Below, in pieces: positions 25,318 to 33,025 of a stretch of DNA of 64,000 bases; within the stretch, counting starts at the first letter, position 1; every line of letters begins with the position of its first letter. The DNA is from an uncultured Oscillospiraceae bacterium (GTDB lineage Bacteria > Bacillota > Clostridia > Oscillospirales > Oscillospiraceae). The stretch is taken from the NCBI GenBank assembly GCA_947628185.1, contig CANQYW010000001.1:62001-126000 (forward strand), given 5' to 3'. The position numbers were made by a program, and so were the translations under genes. The notes beneath the pieces were generated by a model. It was given only the letters and a program-made list of their open reading frames with translations, did no database searches and was not told where the DNA came from.

Positions 25318-26397
25318 TTTCTCGATCTTTGCCTGGAGCAATTTATAGAGCTCCCGCGTCTCGCCGGTATCTCCCATCCCTATGACCAGCGTCTTGCCGC
25401 CGATTTCCAAGACGATATGTTCCTTTGCCGCCGCGTAGGCGTAGAGTGTGTAGGAGCCGAACTCATCGTTTCGGAAAGTCCCCATCAGGAGCCTCGCGGA
25501 ACCAAATCCGTTTGTGCGCGTGCCCACGTCTAAGTCATCACGGTACGCGATGCTCTCGATCTTGGAGTAATCGACTTCCATATCCGGCCAGTAGGCCGTC
25601 TCTATTTTAAAAGCTGAGTCCCCGCAGCTGACCTCGATGTCGCCGGTAAACATGAGCACCGTAACGCTCACGAGGATAATTACCACCACAAAAGCTGATA
25701 TTATGCCGGCCATCTTCCCCGACTTACCGCCCGGCATGGCGCCATACTCGACGCCCTCTTTTTGATGTTTTTTATAGATGCAGTAGGAGTACACGATCGG
25801 AATGCCCGCCGCCGCCACGGCAATACACAAGGAGACGGGTATCAGCGCCTCTCCCGGCAGGAAGATGGAGAATAGGCTCACGATGCCGCAGATGACCCAC
25901 ACCTTTCCAGCCAGTCTGTGGGTCCTGTTCCAGTTCTCCTCGTTGCTCAGCGTCCAGGAGACTTTTATGCCCAGCGTCATGTTCTGCTTGACTTTGGGGA
26001 GGTAGTTGCCGACAAATATGAATGTGATACCCAGCGACAGGGGCAAGAGTATGGAGAAATCAAAAGTCCTCCCAAACGCCGCCGCGTAGACCAGCCCGTT
26101 GGAGAAGAGGGACGTCAGCGGGACAAGCCAAAAGATGATGTCGAGGGCCTTTTTGCTCTGTCCCCTGCCGCTATTATCCCGCATCGTAAAAAATAGGCAT
26201 ACAAGATGCAGGAGCAGGAGCAAAATAGGCAGGCAAAATACCGCAAGGGGCTTTGTGCCGAACCCGTCGGCGGCGCCGTCAAATCCCCAGTGGGTCGCCA
26301 CGGAGTCCGGAAGTTTATCCCACATGATGAGTCCGAACAAAATGGGAAGTAATATGACGGCGGAAGATAGGACGATCTTGATTTTATTCTTTTTCAT
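25315..26397 (-). CDS. sdpI: SdpI-family immunity/DUF1648 membrane protein
   Basis: A 360-residue membrane protein. Residues 8-26 form a first helix, followed by the DUF1648 signature LPDSVATHWGFDGAADGFG. Further helices lie near 50-70, 88-105, 112-132, 165-200 and 232-252. The last 110 residues form a soluble beta-rich domain of PH type (KIESIAYRDDLDV, LEIGGKTLVIG). In B. subtilis SdpI both protects against the SdpC cannibalism toxin and, when bound to toxin, traps the repressor SdpR. The start overlaps the end of the ArsR-type gene by 14 bases, as in the known sdpRI operon. No sdpABC genes are in the window, so it may protect against a foreign toxin or have another role. Confidence 0.85.
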   Translation of the reverse strand: MKKNKIKIVLSSAVILLPILFGLIMWDKLPDSVATHWGFDGAADGFGTKPLAVFCLPILLLLLHLVCLFFTMRDNSGRGQSKKALDIIFWLVPLTSLFSNGLVYAAAFGRTFDFSILLPLSLGITFIFVGNYLPKVKQNMTLGIKVSWTLSNEENWNRTHRLAGKVWVICGIVSLFSIFLPGEALIPVSLCIAVAAAGIPIVYSYCIYKKHQKEGVEYGAMPGGKSGKMAGIISAFVVVIILVSVTVLMFTGDIEVSCGDSAFKIETAYWPDMEVDYSKIESIAYRDDLDVGTRTNGFGSARLLMGTFRNDEFGSYTLYAYAAAKEHIVLEIGGKTLVIGMGDTGETRELYKLLQAKIEK

Positions 26398-26668
26398 CGT
26401 TGTTATCGTCTCCTTTCAAATCGGCGATCCAGAGAAGTGTCTCCTCCAAGACGGAGGTGTTGATCTCATAGAAAATGAACTTGCCCTCCCGGGTGTCACG
26501 GATCAAGTCGGCCTCCTTCAGCACGGACAGTTGGCGCGAGATGGAGGGGGCGCTCACGGAAAAATGTTCGGAGATCTCCCCCGCCGACAGCCGCCCTTTT
26601 TTCAGCATATTTAGTATCTCACGGCGGGTGGGGTCGGCGAGGGCTTTCAATGTCTGCTGTAGTGCCAA
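26384..26668 (-). CDS. sdpR: ArsR-family autorepressor SdpR
   Basis: A 94-residue winged-helix regulator. The pattern LKALADPTRREILNMLKKG and SAPSISRQLSVLKEADLI are the ArsR/SdpR DNA-binding helices. No cysteine metal site is seen, fitting SdpR rather than a metal sensor. The start is TTG at 26668, supported by a very strong AAAGGAGG site 7 bases away. It is followed by sdpI with overlapping frames. A perfect palindrome lies between its promoter and ribosome site and is the probable operator, giving autoregulation that is lifted when SdpI holds SdpR at the membrane. Confidence 0.88.
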   Translation of the reverse strand: MALQQTLKALADPTRREILNMLKKGRLSAGEISEHFSVSAPSISRQLSVLKEADLIRDTREGKFIFYEINTSVLEETLLWIADLKGDDNNDEKE

Positions 26669-26681
26669 GAACGCACCTCCT

Positions 26682-26704
26682 TTAACATTTAACCTAAATG
26701 TTAA
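26682..26704 (-). promoter_or_regulatory. Probable SdpR operator palindrome
   Basis: A perfect 10-bp inverted repeat (26682-26691 with 26695-26704, core TAACATTTA/TAAATGTTA) with a 3-bp centre. It sits directly downstream of the -10 box, covering the expected transcription start, and just before the ribosome site. The position fits autorepression by the ArsR-type protein. Confidence 0.75.
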
Positions 26705-26708
26705 TTAT

Positions 26709-26737
26709 ATTATACACGGCATCGCCGTCCTTGTCAA
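26709..26737 (-). promoter_or_regulatory. Promoter of sdpRI
   Basis: On the minus strand consensus TTGACA (26732-26737) and consensus TATAAT (26709-26714) are separated by 17 bp, a near perfect sigma-A promoter. Such strength is expected for a gene kept silent by a repressor. Confidence 0.9.
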
Positions 26738-26742
26738 GAGCT

Positions 26743-26782
26743 AAAAAAAGACGCTGGACCCGGTGAAAAATCAGGTCCAGCG
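26743..26782 (-). terminator. Rho-independent terminator of the lipid kinase gene
   Basis: A 9-bp perfect stem CGCTGGACC/GGTCCAGCG (26752-26760 with 26774-26782) with T7 next on the minus strand (26743-26749). It separates the lipid kinase from the sdpRI promoter that follows. Confidence 0.9.
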
Positions 26783-26790
26783 CATTATCC

Positions 26791-27672
26791 TCATTTCATT
26801 ATGAGGGAAACTGCCTTTGGCAGGACGCTTATCCTCACGGAGCCTCCCCAGTCGGCGCGCTCGCCGTCCAATGTCCAGGGCTCGCACTCCGGCGAGGATA
26901 TCACAAGCTCCGGGACGCTCAGAAACGTCATGCCCTCCGCCTTGAGGTCCGCGGTCCTCAGGGCGTGGATGTAGCCGTGCAGTTGGAGGGGCGTCTTGTG
27001 CTGCTCGACCAGCAGGAGCTCGAACTGGCCGTCGTCAAGTTTCACCCGCTCCTCGCCGAGGTTCACCACGCCCCCCAGCTTTCTTGAGTTGCTGACGACG
27101 CACGCCAGGTACTCGCCCTCGTAGACATCTCCCCCTGCCTCTATTCTGAGCGGTATTGGATGGACGGTGGGCACCTCCCTTATCCCCTCCAGCACATAGG
27201 CGAGGAAACCCAGGGTGTTCTTCATGTCCTGGGGCGTCTCATAACAGGTCTTGGAGAATATGCCAAGGAGCGCCACGTCGGTGAAGTACCTCCCTCCGAA
27301 ACTGCCCACATCTATACTGACGGGTGCGCCCTCAATGATGTTGTCTATTGCTCCGTCAAGATCCGAGGGGATACCGAGACTCATGGCGAAGTCGTTCGTG
27401 CTGCCCAGGGGGATGTACCCTATGGGCTTTTGGAGTCCCGCTGAGAGGAGGCCGCTCATCACCTCGTTGAGTGTGCCGTCCCCGCCGGTACAGATGACCG
27501 TGTCGAACTCCCCCGCCGTCGCCGCAAGCTCCGTGGCGTGGCCCCTATACTGTGTGAGCGCCAGAGTCAGGCTGTAGTCCGCCGAGGAGAGCCTATCCAC
27601 TATGTGAAAGAGCTCCGTCTTCACCCGCTGTTTGCCGGATCTTGGGTTCACTATCAAAAGCGCCTTTTGCAT
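26791..27672 (-). CDS. Diacylglycerol kinase/YegS-like lipid kinase
   Basis: A 293-residue soluble lipid kinase of the DAGK catalytic family, expected to phosphorylate diacylglycerol to phosphatidate and return it to phospholipid synthesis after lipoteichoic acid formation. Motifs are LIVNPRSGK at the N-terminus, the ATP site CTGGDGTLNEVMSGL (about 79-93), and PLGSTNDFAMSLGIP. The C-terminal DGERADW motif is also typical. Whether the lipid is diacylglycerol or another is not shown. A 17-bp-spaced promoter lies upstream and a strong terminator follows, so it is a single-gene unit. Confidence 0.9.
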   Translation of the reverse strand: MQKALLIVNPRSGKQRVKTELFHIVDRLSSADYSLTLALTQYRGHATELAATAGEFDTVICTGGDGTLNEVMSGLLSAGLQKPIGYIPLGSTNDFAMSLGIPSDLDGAIDNIIEGAPVSIDVGSFGGRYFTDVALLGIFSKTCYETPQDMKNTLGFLAYVLEGIREVPTVHPIPLRIEAGGDVYEGEYLACVVSNSRKLGGVVNLGEERVKLDDGQFELLLVEQHKTPLQLHGYIHALRTADLKAEGMTFLSVPELVISSPECEPWTLDGERADWGGSVRISVLPKAVSLIMK

Positions 27673-27701
27673 ACTGCATCTCCTAAAAATTTTATAGGAA
27701 T

Positions 27702-27730
27702 ATTATAGCAGAGTCATTCAGGAAATGCAA
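27702..27730 (-). promoter_or_regulatory. Promoter of the lipid kinase gene
   Basis: On the minus strand TTGCAT (27725-27730) and perfect TATAAT (27702-27707) are 17 bp apart, 29 bases before the ATG. Confidence 0.75.
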
Positions 27731-27751
27731 TTATTTAGTACTTTCTCCACG

Positions 27752-28246
27752 TCACTCCTGGGGCGAGAGCTGGAAGTAGAAGTACCCGTCGCCGTAGGAG
27801 TCGCCGGTGTCGTCCCACCCCACCTGGAGCTCCACTATGTAGCCGATGCCCTCCGGAACGGTGACGACGCCGCCGGAGTACTGGAGCTCTGAGAATATCG
27901 TGGGATTCGCGAAGTCGCCGATGTGCTCCACGGGATAGCCCACGGCCCTCACCCGGCTGGGCTCCTCCTCGAATGTGACGGTGACGTCGCCGTCTTCACC
28001 GCGTATGAAGATGGGTATCTCCTCATCCGAGGCCACGGGGAGCATGGAGTCGCGGCTGGCGGTCTTCCAGGTATTTCCTCGGACCCGGTAGTCCCAGTCA
28101 TAGGCGCCGGCCAACGCCTCCTTCGTCTCGCCGCCGTAGGTGACTGAGACGGAGGGGGGCGATACATAGTCGGCGGCCACGCCGCAGGAGGACAGCGCAA
28201 GCGTCACCATCACGGCGGCCAACATCAAAATGAGCGCCCTCCTCAT
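27752..28246 (-). CDS. Hypothetical lipoprotein
   Basis: A 164-residue secreted lipoprotein. The signal peptide ends in the lipobox LSSC, so Cys21 is the expected lipid-anchored residue. The mature part is a small beta-rich domain with DWDYRVRGNTWKTASRDSML and a C-terminal GDGYFYFQLSPQ. I do not recognise a family with known function. It overlaps the preceding DUF4349 lipoprotein gene by 4 bases and is surely in the same operon, so the two may work together at the membrane surface. Confidence 0.75.
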   Translation of the reverse strand: MRRALILMLAAVMVTLALSSCGVAADYVSPPSVSVTYGGETKEALAGAYDWDYRVRGNTWKTASRDSMLPVASDEEIPIFIRGEDGDVTVTFEEEPSRVRAVGYPVEHIGDFANPTIFSELQYSGGVVTVPEGIGYIVELQVGWDDTGDSYGDGYFYFQLSPQE

Positions 28247-29262
28247 TTCTTCTCATCCTCCCCCTTCTCGTCCACCAGCTCCGCCACGACGGAGCTCTCC
28301 TCCTCCGTAACTCTGCGGCGGACCCGGCGGCGGATGATGACCGCGGCCAGGACGATCACGCCGATAAGCGCCGCCGCCACTGCTATCTGAGGCAGCGCCA
28401 CCACAAGGGTCATGAGGGCGGACTTAAAGAAAGCGCCGACGCTCTTGAGGGAGGAGCGGAACCCGTCGCCCATCTTCTGCCAGTAGGTGCGGTTCACCTC
28501 CACCTTCTCGGTGTAGTCCTCCACCTCGGAGAGGTAGATTTCGAGGGTTGAGTAGTCCACCTCGTTCTGCCAGTTGCGCAGCGTGGTCTCAAGGGCCTCG
28601 ATCTCGTACCTCACTTCGGAGAGGCGGGACTCTATATCCAGCATGTCCGGGACCGTCTCGCACTTTGAGAGCATGTCCATGAGCCGCTCCTCCTCCGTGC
28701 GGTAGGCGTTGAGGCGGGACTGGCTGTCATAGTACTGGGTCGTGATATTTGTGCTGTAGACGTAGCTGTTGAGCACGTTGCCCACGGACTCGAGGCTGCC
28801 GCGCATGGTGTTGAAGTGGGCCGCGGGGACGCGGATGACGAAGTTCGCGGAGCGGTAGCTCCCGCGTCCGCTCCTCTCGGAGGCGTAGCTGGTGCCGGAG
28901 ACCCGGGAGGACTCGATGAAGGCCCCGTACCTGTCGGCGAGGCTGTAGATCGTCTCCACCGACTCGTCGAACTTTATGGTCTCGATGTTCACCTCGGCGG
29001 AGTAGATCATCTTCTCGGCGAAGTCGTACTGTTTCTGCGCCACACCCACGCCGAGGCCGTCGCTGCCCTCCCCGGTAGAATCCGGGTAGGAGTCGTTCAC
29101 GCTGGGCGCCTCGTCGTAGGCGGCGTCCCCGGTACTGCCGGGCGTGACCGCGCCAACGGAGCCGTAGTTCTCCGCCGACTCGTCGCGGCTGCTCGCCCCG
29201 CAGGAGGCGAGGAGCCCCGCCGCGAGAACGATGGCTGTCAATAGTGCTGTAAGCTTTTTCAT
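28243..29262 (-). CDS. DUF4349-family membrane lipoprotein
   Basis: A 339-residue protein. The signal peptide ends at LLASC, a lipobox. The DUF4349 domain runs from about 85 to 310: KMIYSAEVNIETIKFDESVE, then a long coiled coil (about 185-235, RLMDMLSKCETVPDMLDIE). One membrane helix follows near 288-315, then a basic and acidic tail of about 25 residues, so the protein appears tied to the membrane at both ends. Its function is unknown. The ATG follows AGGAGGGG. An ECF-type promoter is possible upstream. The hypothetical lipoprotein gene overlaps its end. Confidence 0.83.
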   Translation of the reverse strand: MKKLTALLTAIVLAAGLLASCGASSRDESAENYGSVGAVTPGSTGDAAYDEAPSVNDSYPDSTGEGSDGLGVGVAQKQYDFAEKMIYSAEVNIETIKFDESVETIYSLADRYGAFIESSRVSGTSYASERSGRGSYRSANFVIRVPAAHFNTMRGSLESVGNVLNSYVYSTNITTQYYDSQSRLNAYRTEEERLMDMLSKCETVPDMLDIESRLSEVRYEIEALETTLRNWQNEVDYSTLEIYLSEVEDYTEKVEVNRTYWQKMGDGFRSSLKSVGAFFKSALMTLVVALPQIAVAAALIGVIVLAAVIIRRRVRRRVTEEESSVVAELVDEKGEDEKK

Positions 29263-29295
29263 AGTGGCCCCTCCTAAAATCGTCTCTTTAGGTCT

Positions 29296-29324
29296 TTAGA
29301 CTACGGGAGCGGCCGATTTGTTCC
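29296..29324 (-). promoter_or_regulatory. Possible ECF-sigma-type promoter of the lipoprotein operon
   Basis: On the minus strand GGAAC (29320-29324) and AGTCTAA (29296-29302) are 17 bp apart, resembling the GGAAC/CGTCTAA pattern of extracytoplasmic-function sigma factors. No good sigma-A promoter is seen in this 65-bp gap. An imperfect palindrome TCTAAAGACCTAAAGA overlaps the -10 region. Confidence 0.4.
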
Positions 29325-29327
29325 AAA

Positions 29328-30611
29328 TTATTTTAAAAATTTTTGAGCCATATTTCCGAAGACCCCAGCGTCCCCCAGCTCCTCCTCTATCCGCATGAGC
29401 CTATTATATTTAGCCGTCCTGTCGGTCCTGGAGGGCGCGCCGGACTTTATAAAGCCGGCGTTTGACGCCACCGCCAGATCCGCTATGGCGGTGTCCTCCG
29501 TCTCGCCGGACCGATGGGAAATTATAGTGCCGAACCCCGCCCGTTTGGCCGTCTCGATGGCCTCCAGCGTCTCGGAGATGGAGCCTATCTGGTTCATTTT
29601 TATGAGGGCCGTGTTCCCTGCCCCCAGTGAGGCGCCGTAACTTATGCGCTTGGGGTCCGTCACGAAGAGGTCGTCCCCCACCACCATCATCCGCTCCCCC
29701 ATAGCCTAAGTCATGAGCTGCCAGCCCCCCCAGTCCTCCTCGCCGAAACCGTCCTCGATAGATATTATGGGGTAGTGCTCCGCGTACCCGCGCCAGCGGG
29801 CCAAGAGGTCCTCGCGAGTAAGCATCTCCTTGCGCTTTTTTAGATAGTACATGCCGTCCTCGGGCCTCATCCACTCGCTGGCGGCGGCGTCCAGGGCGAA
29901 CATGAAGTCCCGGCCCGGCTCGTACCCCGCCGCCCTCACCCCGTCCATGAGGGCCGCGAGGGCCCGCTCGTCGGAGTCGAGCTCCGGGGCGTAGCCCCCC
30001 TCGTCCCCCACGCCGGAGGACTTGACCACTCCCCGCAGGGCGTGGAATACCTCGGCGCACATCCGCACTGCCTCCCGGAAACTCCCGGCCCCCACCGGGA
30101 CTATCATGAACTCCTGTATGTCGAGGTCATTTTGGGCGTGGGCGCCGCCGTTTATGACGTTCATCATGGGCATGGGTAGGCACATGGCCCCGGCGCCGCC
30201 GAGATACCTGTAGAGCGGCATACCTGTGAGCTCCGCCCCGGCCCGCGCCGCCGCGAGGGAGACCGCGAGGATCGCGTTGGCCCCGAGGCGCGACTTATTC
30301 TCCGTGCCGTCGAGACCCCTGAGGGCGCCGTCTATCCACCGCTGATCCGTTACGTACACCCCCCTGAGGGCGTCGTTTATCTCCCCGTTCACGCTCTCCA
30401 CCGCCTTCAGCACGCCCTTGCCGCCAAAGCGCCCGCTGTCGCCATCCCTCAGCTCACACGCCTCGTGGGAGCCGGTGGAGGCCCCGGAGGGCACGGAGGC
30501 GGTCCCGCACACGCCGCCAGCCAATGTTACCTCCGCCTCCACCGTGGGATTGCCTCGGGAGTCAAGTATCTCCCGGGCCGTTACCTCGATTATTTTTCCT
30601 TCACTCGTCAT
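29328..30611 (-). pseudogene. eno: Enolase, interrupted by a single in-frame TAG codon
   Basis: Enolase turns 2-phosphoglycerate into phosphoenolpyruvate. The frame from ATG 30611 runs to a TAG at 29706-29708 (301 residues) and continues in the same frame to TAA at 29328, giving 427 codons, the normal enolase length. All key parts are present on both sides: [10 protein letters not shown], Glu167 in IQEFM, Glu204 in [13 protein letters not shown] before the stop, and GDDLFVT, Lys338 in LIKMNQIG, His366 in SHRSGETED and Lys389 in [11 protein letters not shown] after it. Homologues carry Glu, Lys or Gln at the interrupted spot, so a one-base change from CAG, GAG or AAG would explain it. An ATG at 29702, two codons later, has no ribosome site. 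It may be a nonsense mutation, sequencing error or readthrough codon. The good RBS (AAGAGGTG) lies before ATG 30611. Confidence 0.9.
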
Positions 30612-30660
30612 ATCCGCACCTCTTAAAAAATGGATATTATTAGTATCCCGAGAAAGGAGT

Positions 30661-30697
30661 AAAAAATACCAGGCAGCCGTGAATTCACAGCTGCCTG
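30661..30697 (-). terminator. Rho-independent terminator between gpmI and eno
   Basis: The 8-bp stem CAGGCAGC/GCTGCCTG (30670-30677 with 30690-30697) encloses a GTGAATTCAC palindrome. On the minus strand T6 follows (30661-30666). It closes the pgk-tpiA-gpmI operon and leaves eno separately transcribed. Confidence 0.85.
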
Positions 30698-30718
30698 GGG
30701 AAGATTATTGGCAAATTC

Positions 30719-32239
30719 TCAGTGGACGATCAGTGACTCGCCGGTCATCTCGGCGGGTTTCTCTATGCCCATGAGCTCCAGCATAGTGGGGCAGATGTCC
30801 GCCAGGCGCCCGTTGCGGAGCTTGACGTCCTCTCCCACGATGACGAAGGGCACGGGGTTCGTGGTGTGGGCGGTGTGGGGGGAGCCGTCCTCGGCGATCA
30901 TCCTGTCGGCGTTGCCGTGGTCTGCGGTGATGAGGGCCACGCCTCCGGCGGCCTTCACGGCCTCCAGGACACGCCCGACGCACTCGTCCACCGTCTCCAC
31001 GGCCTTCACCGCCGCCTCGAAGACGCCGGTGTGGCCCACCATGTCGCAGTTGGCGAAGTTGAGGATGACGGCGTCGTACTTGCCGCTCTCAATGCGCTTT
31101 ACGCACTCATCCGCCACCTTCCGGGCGCTCATCTCAGGGATGAGGTCGTAGGTGTCGTACTCCTTGGGGGAGGGTATGAGGGCCCTGTCCTCGCCGTCGT
31201 ACACCTGCTCGGTGCCGCCATTGAAGAAGAAGGTGACATGGGCGTACTTCTCGGTCTCGGCGATGCGGAGCTGTTTCATGCCGCGTTTCGCCAGTATCTC
31301 GCCGAAGGTGTTGTGCAGCTCCTCCGGCGGGAAGGCCACGGTGACGTTGGGCATGGTGGCGTCGTACTCGGTGGTGCAGACGTACTTCACCGGGAAGAAA
31401 CCGTGCTTGCGCTCAAAGCCGGAGAAATTGGGGTCCACGAAGGTGCGGGTTATCTCCCTGGCCCTGTCGGGGCGGAAGTTCGTGAAGATGATGGAATCCC
31501 CGGCCTTCACCATCCCCTCGGGGTCGCAGATGGTGGGGACCACGAACTCGTCAGTTACGCCCTCGGCGTAGCTCGCCTCCATGACGTGCACGGGGTCGGT
31601 GTCCACCTTGGCCTCGCCGCAGACCATGGCGTTGTATGCCTTCTCCACTCGCTCCCAGCGGTTATCACGGTCCATGGCGTAGAAACGCCCCTCGATGGTG
31701 GCAATCTTGCCCACGCCTATCTCATGGCACTTCTCAACGCACTCGGCGATGTAGTCCCGGCCGGAGGTGGGGGGCACGTCGCGGCCGTCCATAAAGCAGT
31801 GGATGTAGACCTTCTCAAGGCCGCGGCGCTTCGCCATCTCCAGGAACGCCCAGGTGTGGGTGTTGTGGCTGTGGACACCGCCGGGGGACATGAGGCCCAT
31901 GAGGTGCAGGGCCCCGCCGCTCTCCTTCGCGGCGTCCATGGCGGCGATGTACTCGGCGTTCTCAAAGAAGGAGCCGTTGCGTATGGCCACGGTTATCCTG
32001 GGGAGGTCCTGGAACACCACGCGGCCCGCGCCGATGTTGGTGTGGCCCACCTCGGAGTTGCCCATCTGGCCCGCGGGGAGGCCCACGTCCTCGCCGCTGG
32101 CCTGGAGCTGGCACTTGGGGTTCGCGGCAAAGATCTTGTCAAGGTTCGGGGTCTTCGCCGCCGCGATGGCGTTTATGGCGGGATCAGGCTTGTCGATGCC
32201 GAAACCGTCCATTATGATCAAAGTAGTAGGTCTTTTCAT
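30719..32239 (-). CDS. gpmI: 2,3-bisphosphoglycerate-independent phosphoglycerate mutase
   Basis: Interconverts 3- and 2-phosphoglycerate using two Mn2+ ions. The 506-residue protein starts LIIMDGFG with the first metal Asp, and MGNSEVGHTNIGAG holds the catalytic Ser that is phosphorylated during the reaction. GGVHSHNTH, DGRDVPP, NFRPDRAREI, FANCDMVGHTG and TADHGNADRM complete the metal and substrate sites. It begins 2 bases after the tpiA stop in the same direction and ends at a strong hairpin. Confidence 0.97.
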   Translation of the reverse strand: MKRPTTLIIMDGFGIDKPDPAINAIAAAKTPNLDKIFAANPKCQLQASGEDVGLPAGQMGNSEVGHTNIGAGRVVFQDLPRITVAIRNGSFFENAEYIAAMDAAKESGGALHLMGLMSPGGVHSHNTHTWAFLEMAKRRGLEKVYIHCFMDGRDVPPTSGRDYIAECVEKCHEIGVGKIATIEGRFYAMDRDNRWERVEKAYNAMVCGEAKVDTDPVHVMEASYAEGVTDEFVVPTICDPEGMVKAGDSIIFTNFRPDRAREITRTFVDPNFSGFERKHGFFPVKYVCTTEYDATMPNVTVAFPPEELHNTFGEILAKRGMKQLRIAETEKYAHVTFFFNGGTEQVYDGEDRALIPSPKEYDTYDLIPEMSARKVADECVKRIESGKYDAVILNFANCDMVGHTGVFEAAVKAVETVDECVGRVLEAVKAAGGVALITADHGNADRMIAEDGSPHTAHTTNPVPFVIVGEDVKLRNGRLADICPTMLELMGIEKPAEMTGESLIVH

Positions 32240-32241
32240 AA

Positions 32242-33015
32242 TTACTCCTGATTTGCGGCCTCAATTATAGCCGCGAACTTCTCCGGGACGAGGGACGCGC
32301 CGCCGATGAGACCGCCGTCGATATCGGGCTGGGACAGGAGCTCATAGGCGTTCTTCTCGTTCATAGAGCCGCCGTACTGTATGGTTATGGCCCTGGCGAC
32401 TCTTGCGCCGTAAAGGCCGCGTATGACCGTCCGGATGGCGCGGCAGACCTCGTTGGCCTGCTCCGCGGTGGCGGTCTTGCCGGTACCAATGGCCCAGATG
32501 GGCTCGTAGGCTATGACTATCTTGCGGACCTGCTTGGGGGAGACGTCCGCCAGGGCCGTCTTCACCTGGAGCGTCACCAGCTCCTCGGTCACGCCCAGCT
32601 CCCGCTGCTCGAGGCTCTCGCCGACGCAGACAATGGGCTGGAGCCCCGCCTCCAGGGCCGCATGGACCTTCTTATTTACTGTGATGTCCGTCTCGCCGAA
32701 GTACTGACGGCGCTCGGAGTGGCCGATGATGACGTACTTCACGCCCAGATCCACCAGCATGTCCGCCGCCACCTCGCCGGTGTAGGCTCCCTTGGGGTGC
32801 TCGCTGAGGTTTTCCGCGCCGACGCTTATGTGCGCCTCGCGCAGGTACTTGAGGGCCGCCGGAAGGTCCACATAGGGCGCGCATATGACAGTCTCACACC
32901 ACTTGGCCCTGGGGACGATGGCCTTTACCGCCTCGGCAAAGGGCTTCACGTCCGAGGGCTTCATGTTCATTTTCCAGTTGCCGGCAATTATGGTCTTACG
33001 GTATTTTCTGTTCAT
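32242..33015 (-). CDS. tpiA: Triosephosphate isomerase
   Basis: Interconverts dihydroxyacetone phosphate and glyceraldehyde 3-phosphate. The 257-residue TIM barrel carries GNWKMNMKPSD with the catalytic Lys, IIGHSERRQYF with the catalytic His, and AYEPIWAIGTGKTA with the catalytic Glu. The C-terminal phosphate loop is GGLIGGASL. ATG at 33015 has AAGGAG 6 bases upstream; a longer frame upstream would run into pgk and is not needed. It lies between pgk and gpmI, all on the minus strand. Confidence 0.97.
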   Translation of the reverse strand: MNRKYRKTIIAGNWKMNMKPSDVKPFAEAVKAIVPRAKWCETVICAPYVDLPAALKYLREAHISVGAENLSEHPKGAYTGEVAADMLVDLGVKYVIIGHSERRQYFGETDITVNKKVHAALEAGLQPIVCVGESLEQRELGVTEELVTLQVKTALADVSPKQVRKIVIAYEPIWAIGTGKTATAEQANEVCRAIRTVIRGLYGARVARAITIQYGGSMNEKNAYELLSQPDIDGGLIGGASLVPEKFAAIIEAANQE

Positions 33016-33025
33016 CAGGTTCTCC

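Noticed and set aside
29328..29702. C-terminal enolase part as an independent gene
   Set aside because: The ATG at 29702 has no ribosome site and the sequence is a clean continuation of the upstream enolase frame; treated as one interrupted gene, though reinitiation cannot be excluded.
29700..29712. TAG as a reassigned sense codon throughout the genome
   Set aside because: ppk1, the NdvB-like gene and rimM all end in TAG at the family-expected C-terminus, so TAG is a working stop here.
30866..32251. 461-codon frame on the plus strand
   Set aside because: Antisense to gpmI, whose metal and Ser motifs are complete. The plus-strand translation is a His/Gly/Val-rich shadow without domain likeness.
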